The position numbers and the translations under genes were made by a program. Of a stretch of DNA of 64,000 nt, positions 1 through 7,926 are shown piece after piece. Position 1 is the first letter of the stretch. Each line of letters begins with the position of its first letter. Source of the stretch: Bifidobacterium miconis (GTDB taxonomy: Bacteria > Actinomycetota > Actinomycetes > Actinomycetales > Bifidobacteriaceae); assembly GCF_019331735.1 (NCBI RefSeq), contig NZ_JAHBBH010000001.1, positions 62,001 to 126,000 on the forward strand, written 5' to 3'. The notes below the pieces were generated by a model. The model was not told the origin of the DNA and ran no database searches. It was given only the letters and a program-made list of their open reading frames with translations.

Positions 1-186
1 GGTCTGATGGAGGGCAAGACCGCGTCGCCGTGCCGCTACATCGCGGCCGACATCGAAAACGCTGGCGGCCGTTACATTGACAAGCCGTTGACCATCGATG
101 ACGCGAACGGCTGGAAGCTCATCACCTCGCGCACGCCAGCCGACCTCGACTATTTCGTCGGCGCGATCAAGGACACGCTCGCCTGA
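1..186 (+). CDS. DJ-1/PfpI-family protein, C-terminal fragment
   Basis: The window opens inside this gene; only the last 61 codons are present, ending in TGA at 184-186. The visible residues include YIAADIENAGGRYIDKPL and LITSRTPADLDYFVGAIKD, which match the end of class I glutamine amidotransferase-like DJ-1/PfpI proteins, where a 'N/D-AGA-x-xxD' strand is followed by an 'LITSRxPxDL' segment that closes the domain. The nucleophile-elbow cysteine lies upstream of the window, so whether it is a protease, glyoxalase or chaperone type cannot be judged. Such proteins are cytosolic and usually linked to stress or carbonyl detoxification. Family assignment rests on a short stretch. Confidence 0.7.
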   Translation, partial: GLMEGKTASPCRYIAADIENAGGRYIDKPLTIDDANGWKLITSRTPADLDYFVGAIKDTLA

Positions 187-240
187 GTCGCATGCTTCTT
201 CGACATCACACAGTATGACGATGCCGTCCTGCCCGATCAA

Positions 241-402
241 CTATACATGGTTTCGATCGGTGGTCTCGATGACGGCAAGACGGCTTTCGTTGATGCCATC
301 CCGTATCGCCGCTTTGATCACCAGATAGAACACGTATAGCGTGACGGCGGCCAGTACAGCCGCGAGCAGCAACAAGATGATGATGGACATGACGTCTGTC
401 AT
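241..402 (-). CDS. Small single-pass membrane protein, 53 aa, unknown function
   Basis: The predicted protein has a hydrophobic stretch at about residues 5-30 (Ile/Leu/Ala/Val-rich) followed by a short charged tail (IRDGINESRLAVIETTDR). The start at 402 is chosen because a GGGAG Shine-Dalgarno lies at the right distance; a longer frame to 432 would lack one. It sits alone between the DJ-1/PfpI gene (convergent) and the PP2C-like gene (same strand, upstream). One transmembrane helix with a cytosolic C-tail is likely. I do not recognise a family. It could be a regulatory micropeptide or an anchor for a neighbour, but nothing in the sequence decides this. Confidence 0.55.
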   Translation of the reverse strand: MTDVMSIIILLLLAAVLAAVTLYVFYLVIKAAIRDGINESRLAVIETTDRNHV

Positions 403-480
403 GATGAACTCCCTTTTTCGCTGGCCATCCAACGGCCATCTCTATTCATTGTAGAGCATGCCGCAACATCCGGTACGATG

Positions 481-1359
481 TCACGCGACAAAGCGCAGGT
501 AGGTGCGATCGTCGAAGGATTCCCGACCAGGGGCGAAGCCTTTGGTGGTGCGGTAGTCGTGGATGAGCTGCGGATCGTCACGACGCAGACGATCCAGTTC
601 TCGCTCCGATTCGGCAAGCGTCGGACGCAGCAGGGGATAGCCGTCCGAGGCGAGCACCACCTCGTCGCCCGGATTGATGGGGACCGTACGGATCGGATAC
701 GTCGGATCGGCGAACCCGTCGAACACGAAGTATCCGTATTCGCCGCGCCGGTTCGCGAACCGCGACTGCAATCGTAGGAACGGCAGGATCATGTCACGAG
801 CCGGATCGTCCGTTCCCTGTGTTTCTGCCCGGCCTGTGGCGGCGGATGCCGAGACCGATGCCATATCATCATCCTGTGCGCGGCTTGACCCGTCGCCCAA
901 CGCCAACGCCTGCGCGGCGAACGATCGCAGTTCGCCCAACAGCTCGTCCACGCGCTTCACCGTCGGCGTCTGCACGCCGTTCACCATGATCTGACAGTCG
1001 CCGAACAGCCACGCCTCATGCCGGCGCGCACTGTAGATCACCGCGTTCGCCTGCAATCGTTCCCACGGCTCGCGTTCAAACAGCGCGGCATCATCGGCAG
1101 CGATGTCATACTGCGCTCGCAAGCGTCCATCCAGTATCGTCTGCGCCTGCCGCATCGTCGTATTCGCAGGCAATGCGGCAATCGCGTTCGACAGCAGATT
1201 CTTCGCGACGACCCCGCCGCTCGGCCGCCACAGTCGCCGCACGCTCTTGCTCGTCACGCCGTCCACCACGGCAGCAAAACTGCTCGTCACGATCAGACCG
1301 TCCTCATTCAACGACTGGTCGGCCTTCTTGCCCCGGCAGCACCGTTCGATCACACGCAT
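481..1359 (-). CDS. PP2C-like serine/threonine phosphatase family protein
   Basis: 292 aa, cytosolic, no membrane segment. The fold signature of metal-dependent PP2C phosphatases can be followed: an Asp in the N-terminal NED motif (D20), the AVVDG motif (D33), the late LASDG motif (D239) and a terminal DD (283-284). These acids bind Mn/Mg in PP2C enzymes. A low-complexity acidic/Ala/Ser insertion (about residues 158-190) interrupts the middle. The usual ADGMGG box is replaced by VDGVTSK, so activity is uncertain. The start at 1359 has a GGTGGAGG directly upstream, although very close to the ATG. It is divergent from aroA with a 70-base gap, and no cognate kinase is nearby. A catalytically weak relative is possible. 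Confidence 0.6.
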   Translation of the reverse strand: MRVIERCCRGKKADQSLNEDGLIVTSSFAAVVDGVTSKSVRRLWRPSGGVVAKNLLSNAIAALPANTTMRQAQTILDGRLRAQYDIAADDAALFEREPWERLQANAVIYSARRHEAWLFGDCQIMVNGVQTPTVKRVDELLGELRSFAAQALALGDGSSRAQDDDMASVSASAATGRAETQGTDDPARDMILPFLRLQSRFANRRGEYGYFVFDGFADPTYPIRTVPINPGDEVVLASDGYPLLRPTLAESERELDRLRRDDPQLIHDYRTTKGFAPGRESFDDRTYLRFVA

Positions 1360-1416
1360 GCCTCCACCATAGCGCGCGAAAGCGGACGTACGGTCGCCGA
1401 CTTTCTCCCGAACCGA

Positions 1417-1430
1417 TACGATAATCCCTA
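1417..1430 (+). promoter_or_regulatory. Probable -10 element giving a leaderless aroA transcript
   Basis: TACGATAAT (1417-1425) contains two overlapping -10-like hexamers and ends four bases before the aroA ATG at 1430. No Shine-Dalgarno fits between them. Transcription would start at or next to the A of the start codon. No clear -35 is seen. Confidence 0.45.
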
Positions 1431-2794
1431 TGACTGCAACGACATATCTCGATCCCTGGCCCGCGCCGACGGCGAGCGGGCCGCTGAACGCCACCGTCAC
1501 CATCCCCGGCAGCAAATCGCTGTCCAACCGGTATCTGGTCCTCGCCGCACTCGGTTCCAAGCCGGTCACGCTGGTCGGCCTGCTGCGCTCGCGCGACACC
1601 GAACTCATGATGGGCGCACTGGAAACGCTCGGCGTGCGCTGCGACATCGACCCGGACGTCGACACCACCGTCACTGTCACGCCACCGGCCTCCGGCCGAT
1701 TCCACGGCAACGTCGACGTATACTGCGGCCTCGCCGGCACGGTCATGCGATTCGTGCCCGGACTCGCGCTGTTCGCCGACGGTCCGGTGCGGTTCGACGG
1801 CGACGAACAGGCATACGCGCGTCCGATGAAACCCGTGCTCGACGGACTCGAACAGCTTGGCGCGACCGTCGACTATCACGGCGAAACCGGCTACCTGCCG
1901 TTCACGATCACGCCGCCCGCCGCACTGCCGGGTGGCGTCGGCAACGGCGCCGATGATGCTGCCTCGCACGTTGCGATCGACTCGTCTGGCTCGTCGCAGT
2001 TCATCTCCGGACTGCTGCTCATCGGCTCGCGACTGCCGGGAGGACTGTCACTGACGCATACCGGCGAGAAGACGCCAAGCCTGCCGCATATCCGCATGAC
2101 CGTCGCCGACGTGAACGGGGCCGGCGGACACGCGCTCGCCGACGAGGACGCGCGCGTGTGGACGGTCAAACCGGGCGCGCTGCAGCTGCCCGAACGCGTG
2201 GTCGTCGAACCGGATCTGTCGAACGCCGCGCCGTTCCTCGGCGCCGCGCTGATCGCCGGCGGTACGGTGCGCGTGCCGCATTGGCCGGTCGAGACGACCC
2301 AGCCGGGCGGACTGCTGCCGGGATATCTTGAGCGCATGGGCGCGACGGTCACGTTCCCGGAACGTGACGGCATCCGCTATTGCGAGGTGACGGCGACCGC
2401 CGGTGCGATTCGAGGTCTGGGCGACTTTGATCTGACCGCGGCGGGGGAGATCGCACCGTCGCTGGCGGCGATCCTCGTGTTCGCCGACGCGCCGACGCGC
2501 ATGATCGGCATCGGGCATTTGCGCGGGCATGAGACGAATCGTCTCGAGGCGTTGGTGCGTGAGATCCGACGCGTCGGGGGAGAGGCCCGTGAACTGCCGG
2601 ACGGCATCGAGATCACGCCGGTGTCGCGAGCCGACCTGCACGGCGCGGTGATGGAATCGTACGCCGATCACCGCATGGCCACGTTCGCCGCGATGATCGG
2701 ACTCTCGGTGCCGGGCGTGGAGATCGTCAACGTCGCGACCACGCGCAAGACGCTGCCCGACTTCGTGGGCATGTGGACGGGCATGCTGGCGTAG
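1430..2794 (+). CDS. aroA: 3-phosphoshikimate 1-carboxyvinyltransferase (EPSP synthase)
   Basis: Transfers the enolpyruvyl group of PEP to shikimate-3-phosphate, the sixth step of the shikimate pathway to chorismate; cytosolic monomer. The 454-aa protein carries the phosphate/PEP-binding GSKSLSNR motif (residues 27-34), the GLAGTVMRF segment, the SSGSSQFISGLLL strand and the C-terminal SYADHRMA region with the catalytic-site Asp/His/Arg. Length is normal. The gene is separated from aroC, aroKB and aroQ, which lie near 45-48.5 kb. The start lacks a ribosome site and sits just after a -10-like box, so leaderless expression is likely. A hairpin follows the stop. Confidence 0.97.
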   Translation: MTATTYLDPWPAPTASGPLNATVTIPGSKSLSNRYLVLAALGSKPVTLVGLLRSRDTELMMGALETLGVRCDIDPDVDTTVTVTPPASGRFHGNVDVYCGLAGTVMRFVPGLALFADGPVRFDGDEQAYARPMKPVLDGLEQLGATVDYHGETGYLPFTITPPAALPGGVGNGADDAASHVAIDSSGSSQFISGLLLIGSRLPGGLSLTHTGEKTPSLPHIRMTVADVNGAGGHALADEDARVWTVKPGALQLPERVVVEPDLSNAAPFLGAALIAGGTVRVPHWPVETTQPGGLLPGYLERMGATVTFPERDGIRYCEVTATAGAIRGLGDFDLTAAGEIAPSLAAILVFADAPTRMIGIGHLRGHETNRLEALVREIRRVGGEARELPDGIEITPVSRADLHGAVMESYADHRMATFAAMIGLSVPGVEIVNVATTRKTLPDFVGMWTGMLA

Positions 2795-2809
2795 CAAGGC
2801 CTCATTGCG

Positions 2810-2857
2810 TGGCGGAAAACGCTCGCTGAGCCAGCGCTCAGCGAGCGAAAACCGCCA
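2810..2857 (+). terminator. Hairpin downstream of aroA
   Basis: A 12-bp perfect stem (2820-2831 with 2836-2847, loop CAGC) is extended outward by a symmetric AAAA/AAAA internal loop and a second 6-bp stem TGGCGG/CCGCCA. There is no U tract, as is common for GC-rich actinobacterial terminators. Confidence 0.6.
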
Positions 2858-2886
2858 GTCGCGGGGAATGGACGTCGGTACATACG

Positions 2887-2935
2887 ACGAGGGGTGCTGT
2901 CGATTCCCGTGTCAGGAATCGACAGCACCCCTCGT
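2887..2935. terminator. Bidirectional 21-bp hairpin between aroA and ackA
   Basis: The arms 2887-2907 and 2915-2935 are perfect complements over 21 bp with a 7-base loop. It lies 32 bases after the ackA stop (minus strand) and can serve convergent transcription from both sides. Confidence 0.75.
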
Positions 2936-2966
2936 GACGTTTTCAGCCGTTCAGCGAATCAGCGAT

Positions 2967-4196
2967 TCACTTGGCGAACTTGTTGCCGTAGGTGTCCTCG
3001 CCGGCTTCCGCGATGGCGGCGGACTTGCGGGCGATGGCCAGCTCCTCGTTGGTCGGGATCACGGCGATGACCACGGACGAATCCGGGGTGGAGATGATGC
3101 GCGGCTCCTTGGAGCGCTTCGCGTTCTTCTCCTCGTCGAGCTTGACGCCGAACGGGGCGAGCTTGTCGCACACCATCTTGCGCACGATGTCGTCGTTCTC
3201 GCCCACACCGGCGGTGAAGGTGATCACGTCGCAGCCACCCATCTGGTAGGTGTAGTTGCCGATGTAGCTCACGATGCGGTGCACGTACACGTCGAGCGCC
3301 AGCTTGGCGTCCTCGTTGCCCTCGGCCACCAGACGGTGAACCTCGCGCAGATCGCCGAAGCCGGTCATGCCCATCATGCCGGAACGCTTGTTGAACAGGG
3401 CGTCCAGCTCGTCCACGTTCATGTGGGCGTTGCGGATGAGGTGGAACACGACGGCCGGGTCGATGTCGCCGGTGCGGCCGCCCATGACGAGGCCCTCGAG
3501 CGGGGTCAGGCCCATGGAGGTCTCGACCGGCTTGCCGGAGATCTCGGCGGAGGCGGAGGCGCCGTTGCCGATGTGCAGGACGATCTGCTTGAGGCCCTCG
3601 GCCGGCTTGCCGACGACTTCCGGCACCACGGAGGAGATGAACTCGTGGGAGGTGCCGTGGGCGCCGTAGCGGCGGATGTGGTACTGGTCGGCGATCTCCT
3701 TGTTCAGCGCGTAGGTGCTGGCGGCCTTCGGCAGCTGGAAGAAGAAGGAGGAATCGAAGACGAAGATCTGCGGCACGTCCGGCAGCAGGGCGCGCATGAC
3801 CTCGGCGCCCTTGGCCTCCGGGCCGTTGTGCAGCGGGGCGAGCACGGCCAGATCCTTGACGGCGTTGATGGTCTTGTCGTTGACCAGGGCCGGCTTCGGG
3901 AAGAGGGAGCCGCCCTGCACCACGCGGTGGCCGACGGCCACGATGCCCGCGTCGGAGAGCTTCGGGCCATACTCCTCGAAGAAGCCGAGCACACGCTTCA
4001 GACCCTGCTCGTGATCGTGGATCGGCTCCTCGAGCTCATGCTTCTCGCCGTTGTACTCGTGCTTGTAGTGGCCGTCGATCGGCTCGCCGATCTTCTCCAC
4101 CAGGCCGGAAGCGAGGCCTTCGCCGGATTCGAGGTCCACCAGCTGGTACTTGATCGAGCTGGAGCCGGAATTGATGACAAGGACGGTTTTCGCCAT
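2967..4196 (-). CDS. ackA: Acetate kinase
   Basis: Converts acetyl-phosphate plus ADP to acetate plus ATP; in bifidobacteria this is the main ATP-yielding step after phosphoketolase. The 409-aa protein begins MAKTVLVINSGSSSIKY, the ASKHA-fold phosphate-binding start of the acetate kinase family, and contains VAHGG-type GHRVVQGG, the GTSHEF segment, HIGNGAS, TPLEGLVMGGRTGD and the ENDDIVR end region. The start at 4196 is selected by GGAGG nine bases upstream; an in-frame ATG three codons earlier would abut that site. It follows pta by 97 bases on the same strand, probably one transcript. A 6-bp GC hairpin (4225-4240) sits between the two genes and may tune the pta/ackA ratio. Confidence 0.98.
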   Translation of the reverse strand: MAKTVLVINSGSSSIKYQLVDLESGEGLASGLVEKIGEPIDGHYKHEYNGEKHELEEPIHDHEQGLKRVLGFFEEYGPKLSDAGIVAVGHRVVQGGSLFPKPALVNDKTINAVKDLAVLAPLHNGPEAKGAEVMRALLPDVPQIFVFDSSFFFQLPKAASTYALNKEIADQYHIRRYGAHGTSHEFISSVVPEVVGKPAEGLKQIVLHIGNGASASAEISGKPVETSMGLTPLEGLVMGGRTGDIDPAVVFHLIRNAHMNVDELDALFNKRSGMMGMTGFGDLREVHRLVAEGNEDAKLALDVYVHRIVSYIGNYTYQMGGCDVITFTAGVGENDDIVRKMVCDKLAPFGVKLDEEKNAKRSKEPRIISTPDSSVVIAVIPTNEELAIARKSAAIAEAGEDTYGNKFAK

Positions 4197-4293
4197 TGTG
4201 GGCATCCTCCATATTGTTTGCCGTGCCGCGAGAACGCGGCTTTCCAAATCTTCAGACTACTCGCTGCTTGCTACAAACGACGCGGCAGCGCGA

Positions 4294-5964
4294 CTACTGC
4301 GCCTCGATGGCGGTCAGGGCGATCGTGTTGATGATGTCCTGCACGAGCGCGCCGCGCGACAGGTCGTTGACCGGCTTGTTCAGGCCCTGCAGCACCGGGC
4401 CGATGGCCAGTGCCCCGGAGGAGCGCTGCACGGCCTTGTAGGCGATGTTGCCGGCGCACAGGTCGGGGAACACGAACACGTTGACGTGGCCGGCCACGTC
4501 GTTGCCCTTGGCCTTGGTGGCGGCCACGCTGGGCGACCACGCGGCGTCGAACTGGATGGAGCCGACGACCGGCAGGTCGGGGGCCTTTTCCTTGACGATG
4601 CGCGTCGCCTCCTCGACCACGTCCACGTCCGGGCCCTTGCCGGAGCCGAGCGTGGAGTAGGAGAGCATGCCGACCTTCGGCTCGATGCCGAACGCCTTCG
4701 CGGTCTCGGCGGACTGCAGCGCGATTTCGGCGAGCTGCTCGGCGTCCGGGTTGAGGTTGATGGCGCAGTCGGCGAACACGGCGACATGGTCCTTGAAACA
4801 CATGAGGAACGCGCCGGAGACGAGCTTCTGGCCGGGCTTGGTCTTGATGACCTGCAGGGCAGGGCGCACGGTGTTGGCGGTGGAGTTGATCGAACCGGAG
4901 ACGAGGCCGTCGGCGTAGCCGAGCACGACGAGCATGGTGCCGAAGTAGCTGGCGTCGGCCAGCTGCTTGCGGGCCTGTTCTTCGGTCATGCCCTTCTTGG
5001 CGCGCAGCTCGCACAGCTTGGCGACCATGGGCTTGAGCACGTTCTCGTCGTCCTTGGCCTGGAAGCGCGCCCTGTCGAGATGTTTGAGCCCGAGTTCGGC
5101 GCCGCGGGCGAGGATGGCGTCCTTGTCGCCGACGATGATGAGGTTCACGATCTCGCGTTCGAGCAGGTAGTCGGCCGCCTTGATGATGCGGTCCTCCTCG
5201 CCTTCGGGCAGCACGATCGTCTTCTTGTTGGACTTCGCGCGGCCGAGCAGGCTGTACTGGAACGCGTACGAGGTGACGGGGAATTCGACGTCCGCGTCGA
5301 GCGCGCGCAGCACCTCCTCGGTGGGCACGTTCGCCTGGAACGCGTCGAGCGCGGCGTCGGCCTGGGCGGCGTCCTCGAACGGGGTCTGCGGGATGGTCCA
5401 CACGGGCAGGCCGAAGTCGGCGAGCGTGTTCTTGACGGAGACGGAGTGGCGCGGCTCGCAGCCGGTCACGAAGATGCCGAGCACCTTGTTGCCGGCCTTC
5501 TCCATGCCTTCGATGGACAGCTGCACGGTTTCCTTGAGCTCGTCGGGCCAGCGGTCGATGGTGCACACGGCGAGGAACACGCCGGCCTGCAGGTCGGCGG
5601 CGATGTTCGCGTTGAACTCGTAGGTGGTGGGGTCGTTGACGTGCGACTTGTCGGTGCCGACGATGAGGGCCGCGTCGGCACGGGACACGTTCATCGCGTC
5701 GTTGAACGCGGCCACGATGTCGCCGCGGGCGGCTTCCTTGTCGCGGCGCACCTGGTGGATGTCGAGGCCGGTGGACAGGGCCACGCCGAGCCCGGCGTTG
5801 GAGGCGGCGAGCAGGACGGGCGTGAAGTGGTCGTGGTTGGAGACGGCGGGGCGGAACACGGCGGTCTTGTACTTGGTGGTCAGGGCCTTGAGCACGCCGT
5901 AGGCGACGACGTTGCGCCCGTTGGCTCCCTCGGGGCTGGCGATGTAGACGTTGGTAATGGTCAC
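4294..5964 (-). CDS. pta: Phosphate acetyltransferase (long form)
   Basis: Interconverts acetyl-CoA and acetyl-phosphate. 556 aa: an N-terminal P-loop-like BioD/DRTGG regulatory region (about residues 1-230, beginning with ITNVYIASPEGANGRNVVAYG), then the catalytic PTA_PTB domain from about residue 245 (NKKTIVLPEGEEDRIIKAAD onward, DGLVSGS and SAAWSPSVAA-type motifs). It is shorter than the roughly 700-aa enteric enzyme but standard for actinobacteria. The GTG start at 5964 is supported by GAGGAG seven bases upstream; the longer ATG frame has no site. First gene of a probable pta-ackA operon, preceded by a perfect CRP-type dyad and a TACAAT -10 box. Confidence 0.96.
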   Translation of the reverse strand: MTITNVYIASPEGANGRNVVAYGVLKALTTKYKTAVFRPAVSNHDHFTPVLLAASNAGLGVALSTGLDIHQVRRDKEAARGDIVAAFNDAMNVSRADAALIVGTDKSHVNDPTTYEFNANIAADLQAGVFLAVCTIDRWPDELKETVQLSIEGMEKAGNKVLGIFVTGCEPRHSVSVKNTLADFGLPVWTIPQTPFEDAAQADAALDAFQANVPTEEVLRALDADVEFPVTSYAFQYSLLGRAKSNKKTIVLPEGEEDRIIKAADYLLEREIVNLIIVGDKDAILARGAELGLKHLDRARFQAKDDENVLKPMVAKLCELRAKKGMTEEQARKQLADASYFGTMLVVLGYADGLVSGSINSTANTVRPALQVIKTKPGQKLVSGAFLMCFKDHVAVFADCAINLNPDAEQLAEIALQSAETAKAFGIEPKVGMLSYSTLGSGKGPDVDVVEEATRIVKEKAPDLPVVGSIQFDAAWSPSVAATKAKGNDVAGHVNVFVFPDLCAGNIAYKAVQRSSGALAIGPVLQGLNKPVNDLSRGALVQDIINTIALTAIEAQ

Positions 5965-6013
5965 GATTATCTCCTCGTTGATGGTTGCGCGTGTGACCGC
6001 TTTGTTCACACTC

Positions 6014-6077
6014 ATCGCCCATTGTAGTGCGAGGGGATTCGCCCTCACCGGTGCCCGGTGATGTGACTTGCATCACA
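6014..6077 (-). promoter_or_regulatory. pta-ackA promoter region with CRP/GlxR-type site
   Basis: On the minus strand a TACAAT -10 element (6026-6021) has only a weak -35 match 17 bases upstream. Further upstream, 6062-6077 reads TGTGA-N6-TCACA on both strands, the exact consensus half-sites of CRP/GlxR-family regulators. Its centre is about 55 bases before the expected start point near 6014, a position suited to activation. Site recognition in this organism is inferred, not shown. Confidence 0.55.
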
Positions 6078-6167
6078 GTGGCGTGATGAGGAGGGGCGTG
6101 AGGAATTTCGATTCATTCCGCACGCCCCGTTATGGCTTTGCGCGTTTTGCGCGAGGACTCTTATCGG

Positions 6168-7661
6168 TTACTTGTGGTAAAGACTTACTCGCTCGTATTT
6201 CGGCTCGCAGCACACGTTGATGCCGAGCTTGCGGTAGGTCGCCTCGTCGGTCGGGGAGACGATGACCGAGAAGAACGCGTCGCAGCCGCGCAGCCGTTCG
6301 AGTCCGGCGATGACCTTCGCCGCGGTCGGGTCGGACGCGCTGGTGATCGACAGCGCGATCAGCGTCTCGTCGGAGTGCAGGCGGCGGTTGGTGCTGTGCA
6401 GATGCTCGGTTTTGAGCGTGCAGATCGGTTCGATGTTCGCGTCGTCGATCACCGGCAGCTCCGCGTCCACGCCGGTCACGGCCTTGAGCGCGTTCATGAG
6501 CAGCGCGCTGGCCGCACCCATGAGCACGCCGGTCTTGCCGGTGACCACCCGCCCGTCGGGCAGCACCATCGCTCCGGCCGGCGCCCCGGTGAGCTCCTCC
6601 TTGCGCAGCGCGGCTGCACGTGCGGGGGAGAGGTTGTCGTCCACGCCGGCGCGCTGCATGATCGAACGGAGACGTTCGACCTGCTCTTCGCCGGTTCCGG
6701 TGCGTTTGAGCTGTTCGGCGGCCGTGAAGTAGCGCCGCACGATCTCCATCTTCGCGGCCTCGCGGCACGCCTCGTCGTCGTCGATCGCGTAGCCGGCCAT
6801 GTTCACGCCCATATCGGTGGGGCTCTGGTAGGGGCTTTCGCCCATGATGCGCTCCATCATGGCCTTGAGCACGGGGAACGCCTCGACGTCGCGGTTGTAG
6901 TTGACGGTGGTCTCGCCGTGCGCCTCGAGATGGAACGGGTCGATGATATTCGCGTCGTCGAGGTCGGCAGTGGCCGCCTCGTACGCGATGTTGACCGGAT
7001 GGTTGAGCGGCAGGTTCCAGATCGGGAACGTCTCGTATTTCGCGTAGCCGGCCTTGATCCCGCGCCGGTGCTCATGATAGAGCTGCGACAGGCAGGTGGC
7101 GAGCTTGCCCGAGCCCGGTCCGGGCGCGGTGACGACGACGAGCGGACGGCTGGTTTCGACGTAGTCGTTGCGGCCGTATCCGTCGTCGGAGACGATGCGC
7201 TCGATGTCGTGCGGATAGCCGGCGATCGGATAGTGCAGATAACAGGTGACGCCAAGCTGTGCGAGCCGGCGCCGGTAGACGTCGGCGGCCGGCTGGCCCG
7301 CGTACTGCGTGAGCACGACGGAGCCGACGTGAAAGTCGCGCGAACGGAATATGTCGATCAGACGCAGCACGTCTTCGTCGTAGGTGATGCCGAGGTCGCC
7401 GCGCATCTTGGCCTTTTCGATGTGGTTGGCGTTGATCGCGATGACGATCTCCACGTCCTGCCTCATGCTTTCGAGCATGCGGAACTTGGTGTCGGGCTGG
7501 AATCCGGGCAACACGCGCGACGCATGGTAGTCGTCGAACAGTTTGCCGCCGAATTCGAGATACAGCTTGCCGCCGAACTGCGCGATGCGCTTTTTGATGT
7601 TGTCGGCCTGCAGCGCGATGTACTTGTCGTTGTACTTGTCGTTGTCGAATCCCTGTCGCAT
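6168..7661 (-). CDS. DUF1846 (UPF0371) family protein
   Basis: 497 aa, the usual size for the family, which is annotated as DUF1846/UPF0371 and has no firmly assigned reaction. Recognisable stretches include the start MRQGFDNDKYNDKYIALQ, LYLEFGGKLFDDYHASRVLPGF, VVTAPGPGSGKLATCLSQLY (a P-loop-like Gly-rich turn near residue 200), and the NMAGYAIDDDEACREAAKMEI segment. No membrane segment. The start has AAGGA nine bases upstream. The nearby promoter has a perfect TATAAT box with a palindrome in its spacer, so expression is probably regulated. It lies between pta and guaA, all on the minus strand but with separate promoters; the neighbourhood does not reveal its substrate. Confidence 0.85.
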   Translation of the reverse strand: MRQGFDNDKYNDKYIALQADNIKKRIAQFGGKLYLEFGGKLFDDYHASRVLPGFQPDTKFRMLESMRQDVEIVIAINANHIEKAKMRGDLGITYDEDVLRLIDIFRSRDFHVGSVVLTQYAGQPAADVYRRRLAQLGVTCYLHYPIAGYPHDIERIVSDDGYGRNDYVETSRPLVVVTAPGPGSGKLATCLSQLYHEHRRGIKAGYAKYETFPIWNLPLNHPVNIAYEAATADLDDANIIDPFHLEAHGETTVNYNRDVEAFPVLKAMMERIMGESPYQSPTDMGVNMAGYAIDDDEACREAAKMEIVRRYFTAAEQLKRTGTGEEQVERLRSIMQRAGVDDNLSPARAAALRKEELTGAPAGAMVLPDGRVVTGKTGVLMGAASALLMNALKAVTGVDAELPVIDDANIEPICTLKTEHLHSTNRRLHSDETLIALSITSASDPTAAKVIAGLERLRGCDAFFSVIVSPTDEATYRKLGINVCCEPKYERVSLYHK

Positions 7662-7700
7662 GGGCGCCCATCCTTTTCGAACGTCGTCGTAAACGCAAGG

Positions 7701-7729
7701 ATTATACCGGAAAACCGGTTTTGCCGCGA
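7701..7729 (-). promoter_or_regulatory. Promoter of the DUF1846 gene with spacer palindrome
   Basis: A consensus TATAAT -10 (7706-7701, minus strand) lies 39 bases before the start codon. The perfect 12-bp palindrome AAAACCGGTTTT (7711-7722) sits in the -10/-35 spacer, where a bound repressor would block RNA polymerase. No good -35 is visible. Confidence 0.55.
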
Positions 7730-7737
7730 CATGCGAA

Positions 7738-7770
7738 AGCGGGTCGGAACCCAAAGGATTCCGACCCGCT
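7738..7770 (-). terminator. Hairpin downstream of guaA
   Basis: 12-bp perfect stem (7738-7749 with 7759-7770) and 9-base loop; likely ends guaA transcription after the larger palindrome at 7819-7926. Confidence 0.6.
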
Positions 7771-7818
7771 GTATATTCCATCAGCTGATCCGATGATCAA
7801 CTTCCGAAGAATTCCAGA

Positions 7819-7926
7819 GGGAATAATTGCAGGATGCGTGCGGTAGCAAGGCGCACCGAGGGAAGACGTACTGAGTACGTCGACCGAGGAGCAACGCAGC
7901 TAACGCTCCATTCTGCAATTATTCCC
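7819..7926. repeat. 108-bp interrupted palindrome overlapping the guaA stop
   Basis: The outer 13 bases are perfect complements (7819-7831 and 7914-7926), the centre is GACGTAC-TGA-GTACGTC (7865-7881), and both share the same axis at 7872-7873. The intervening arms pair imperfectly. The TAA of guaA (7919-7921, minus strand) lies in one outer arm. The structure looks like a palindromic repeat element rather than a simple terminator. Confidence 0.65.

Noticed and set aside
7819..7926. Simple rho-independent terminator of guaA
   Set aside because: It is too long, has unpaired internal stretches and overlaps the coding end; a compact terminator exists downstream at 7738-7770.
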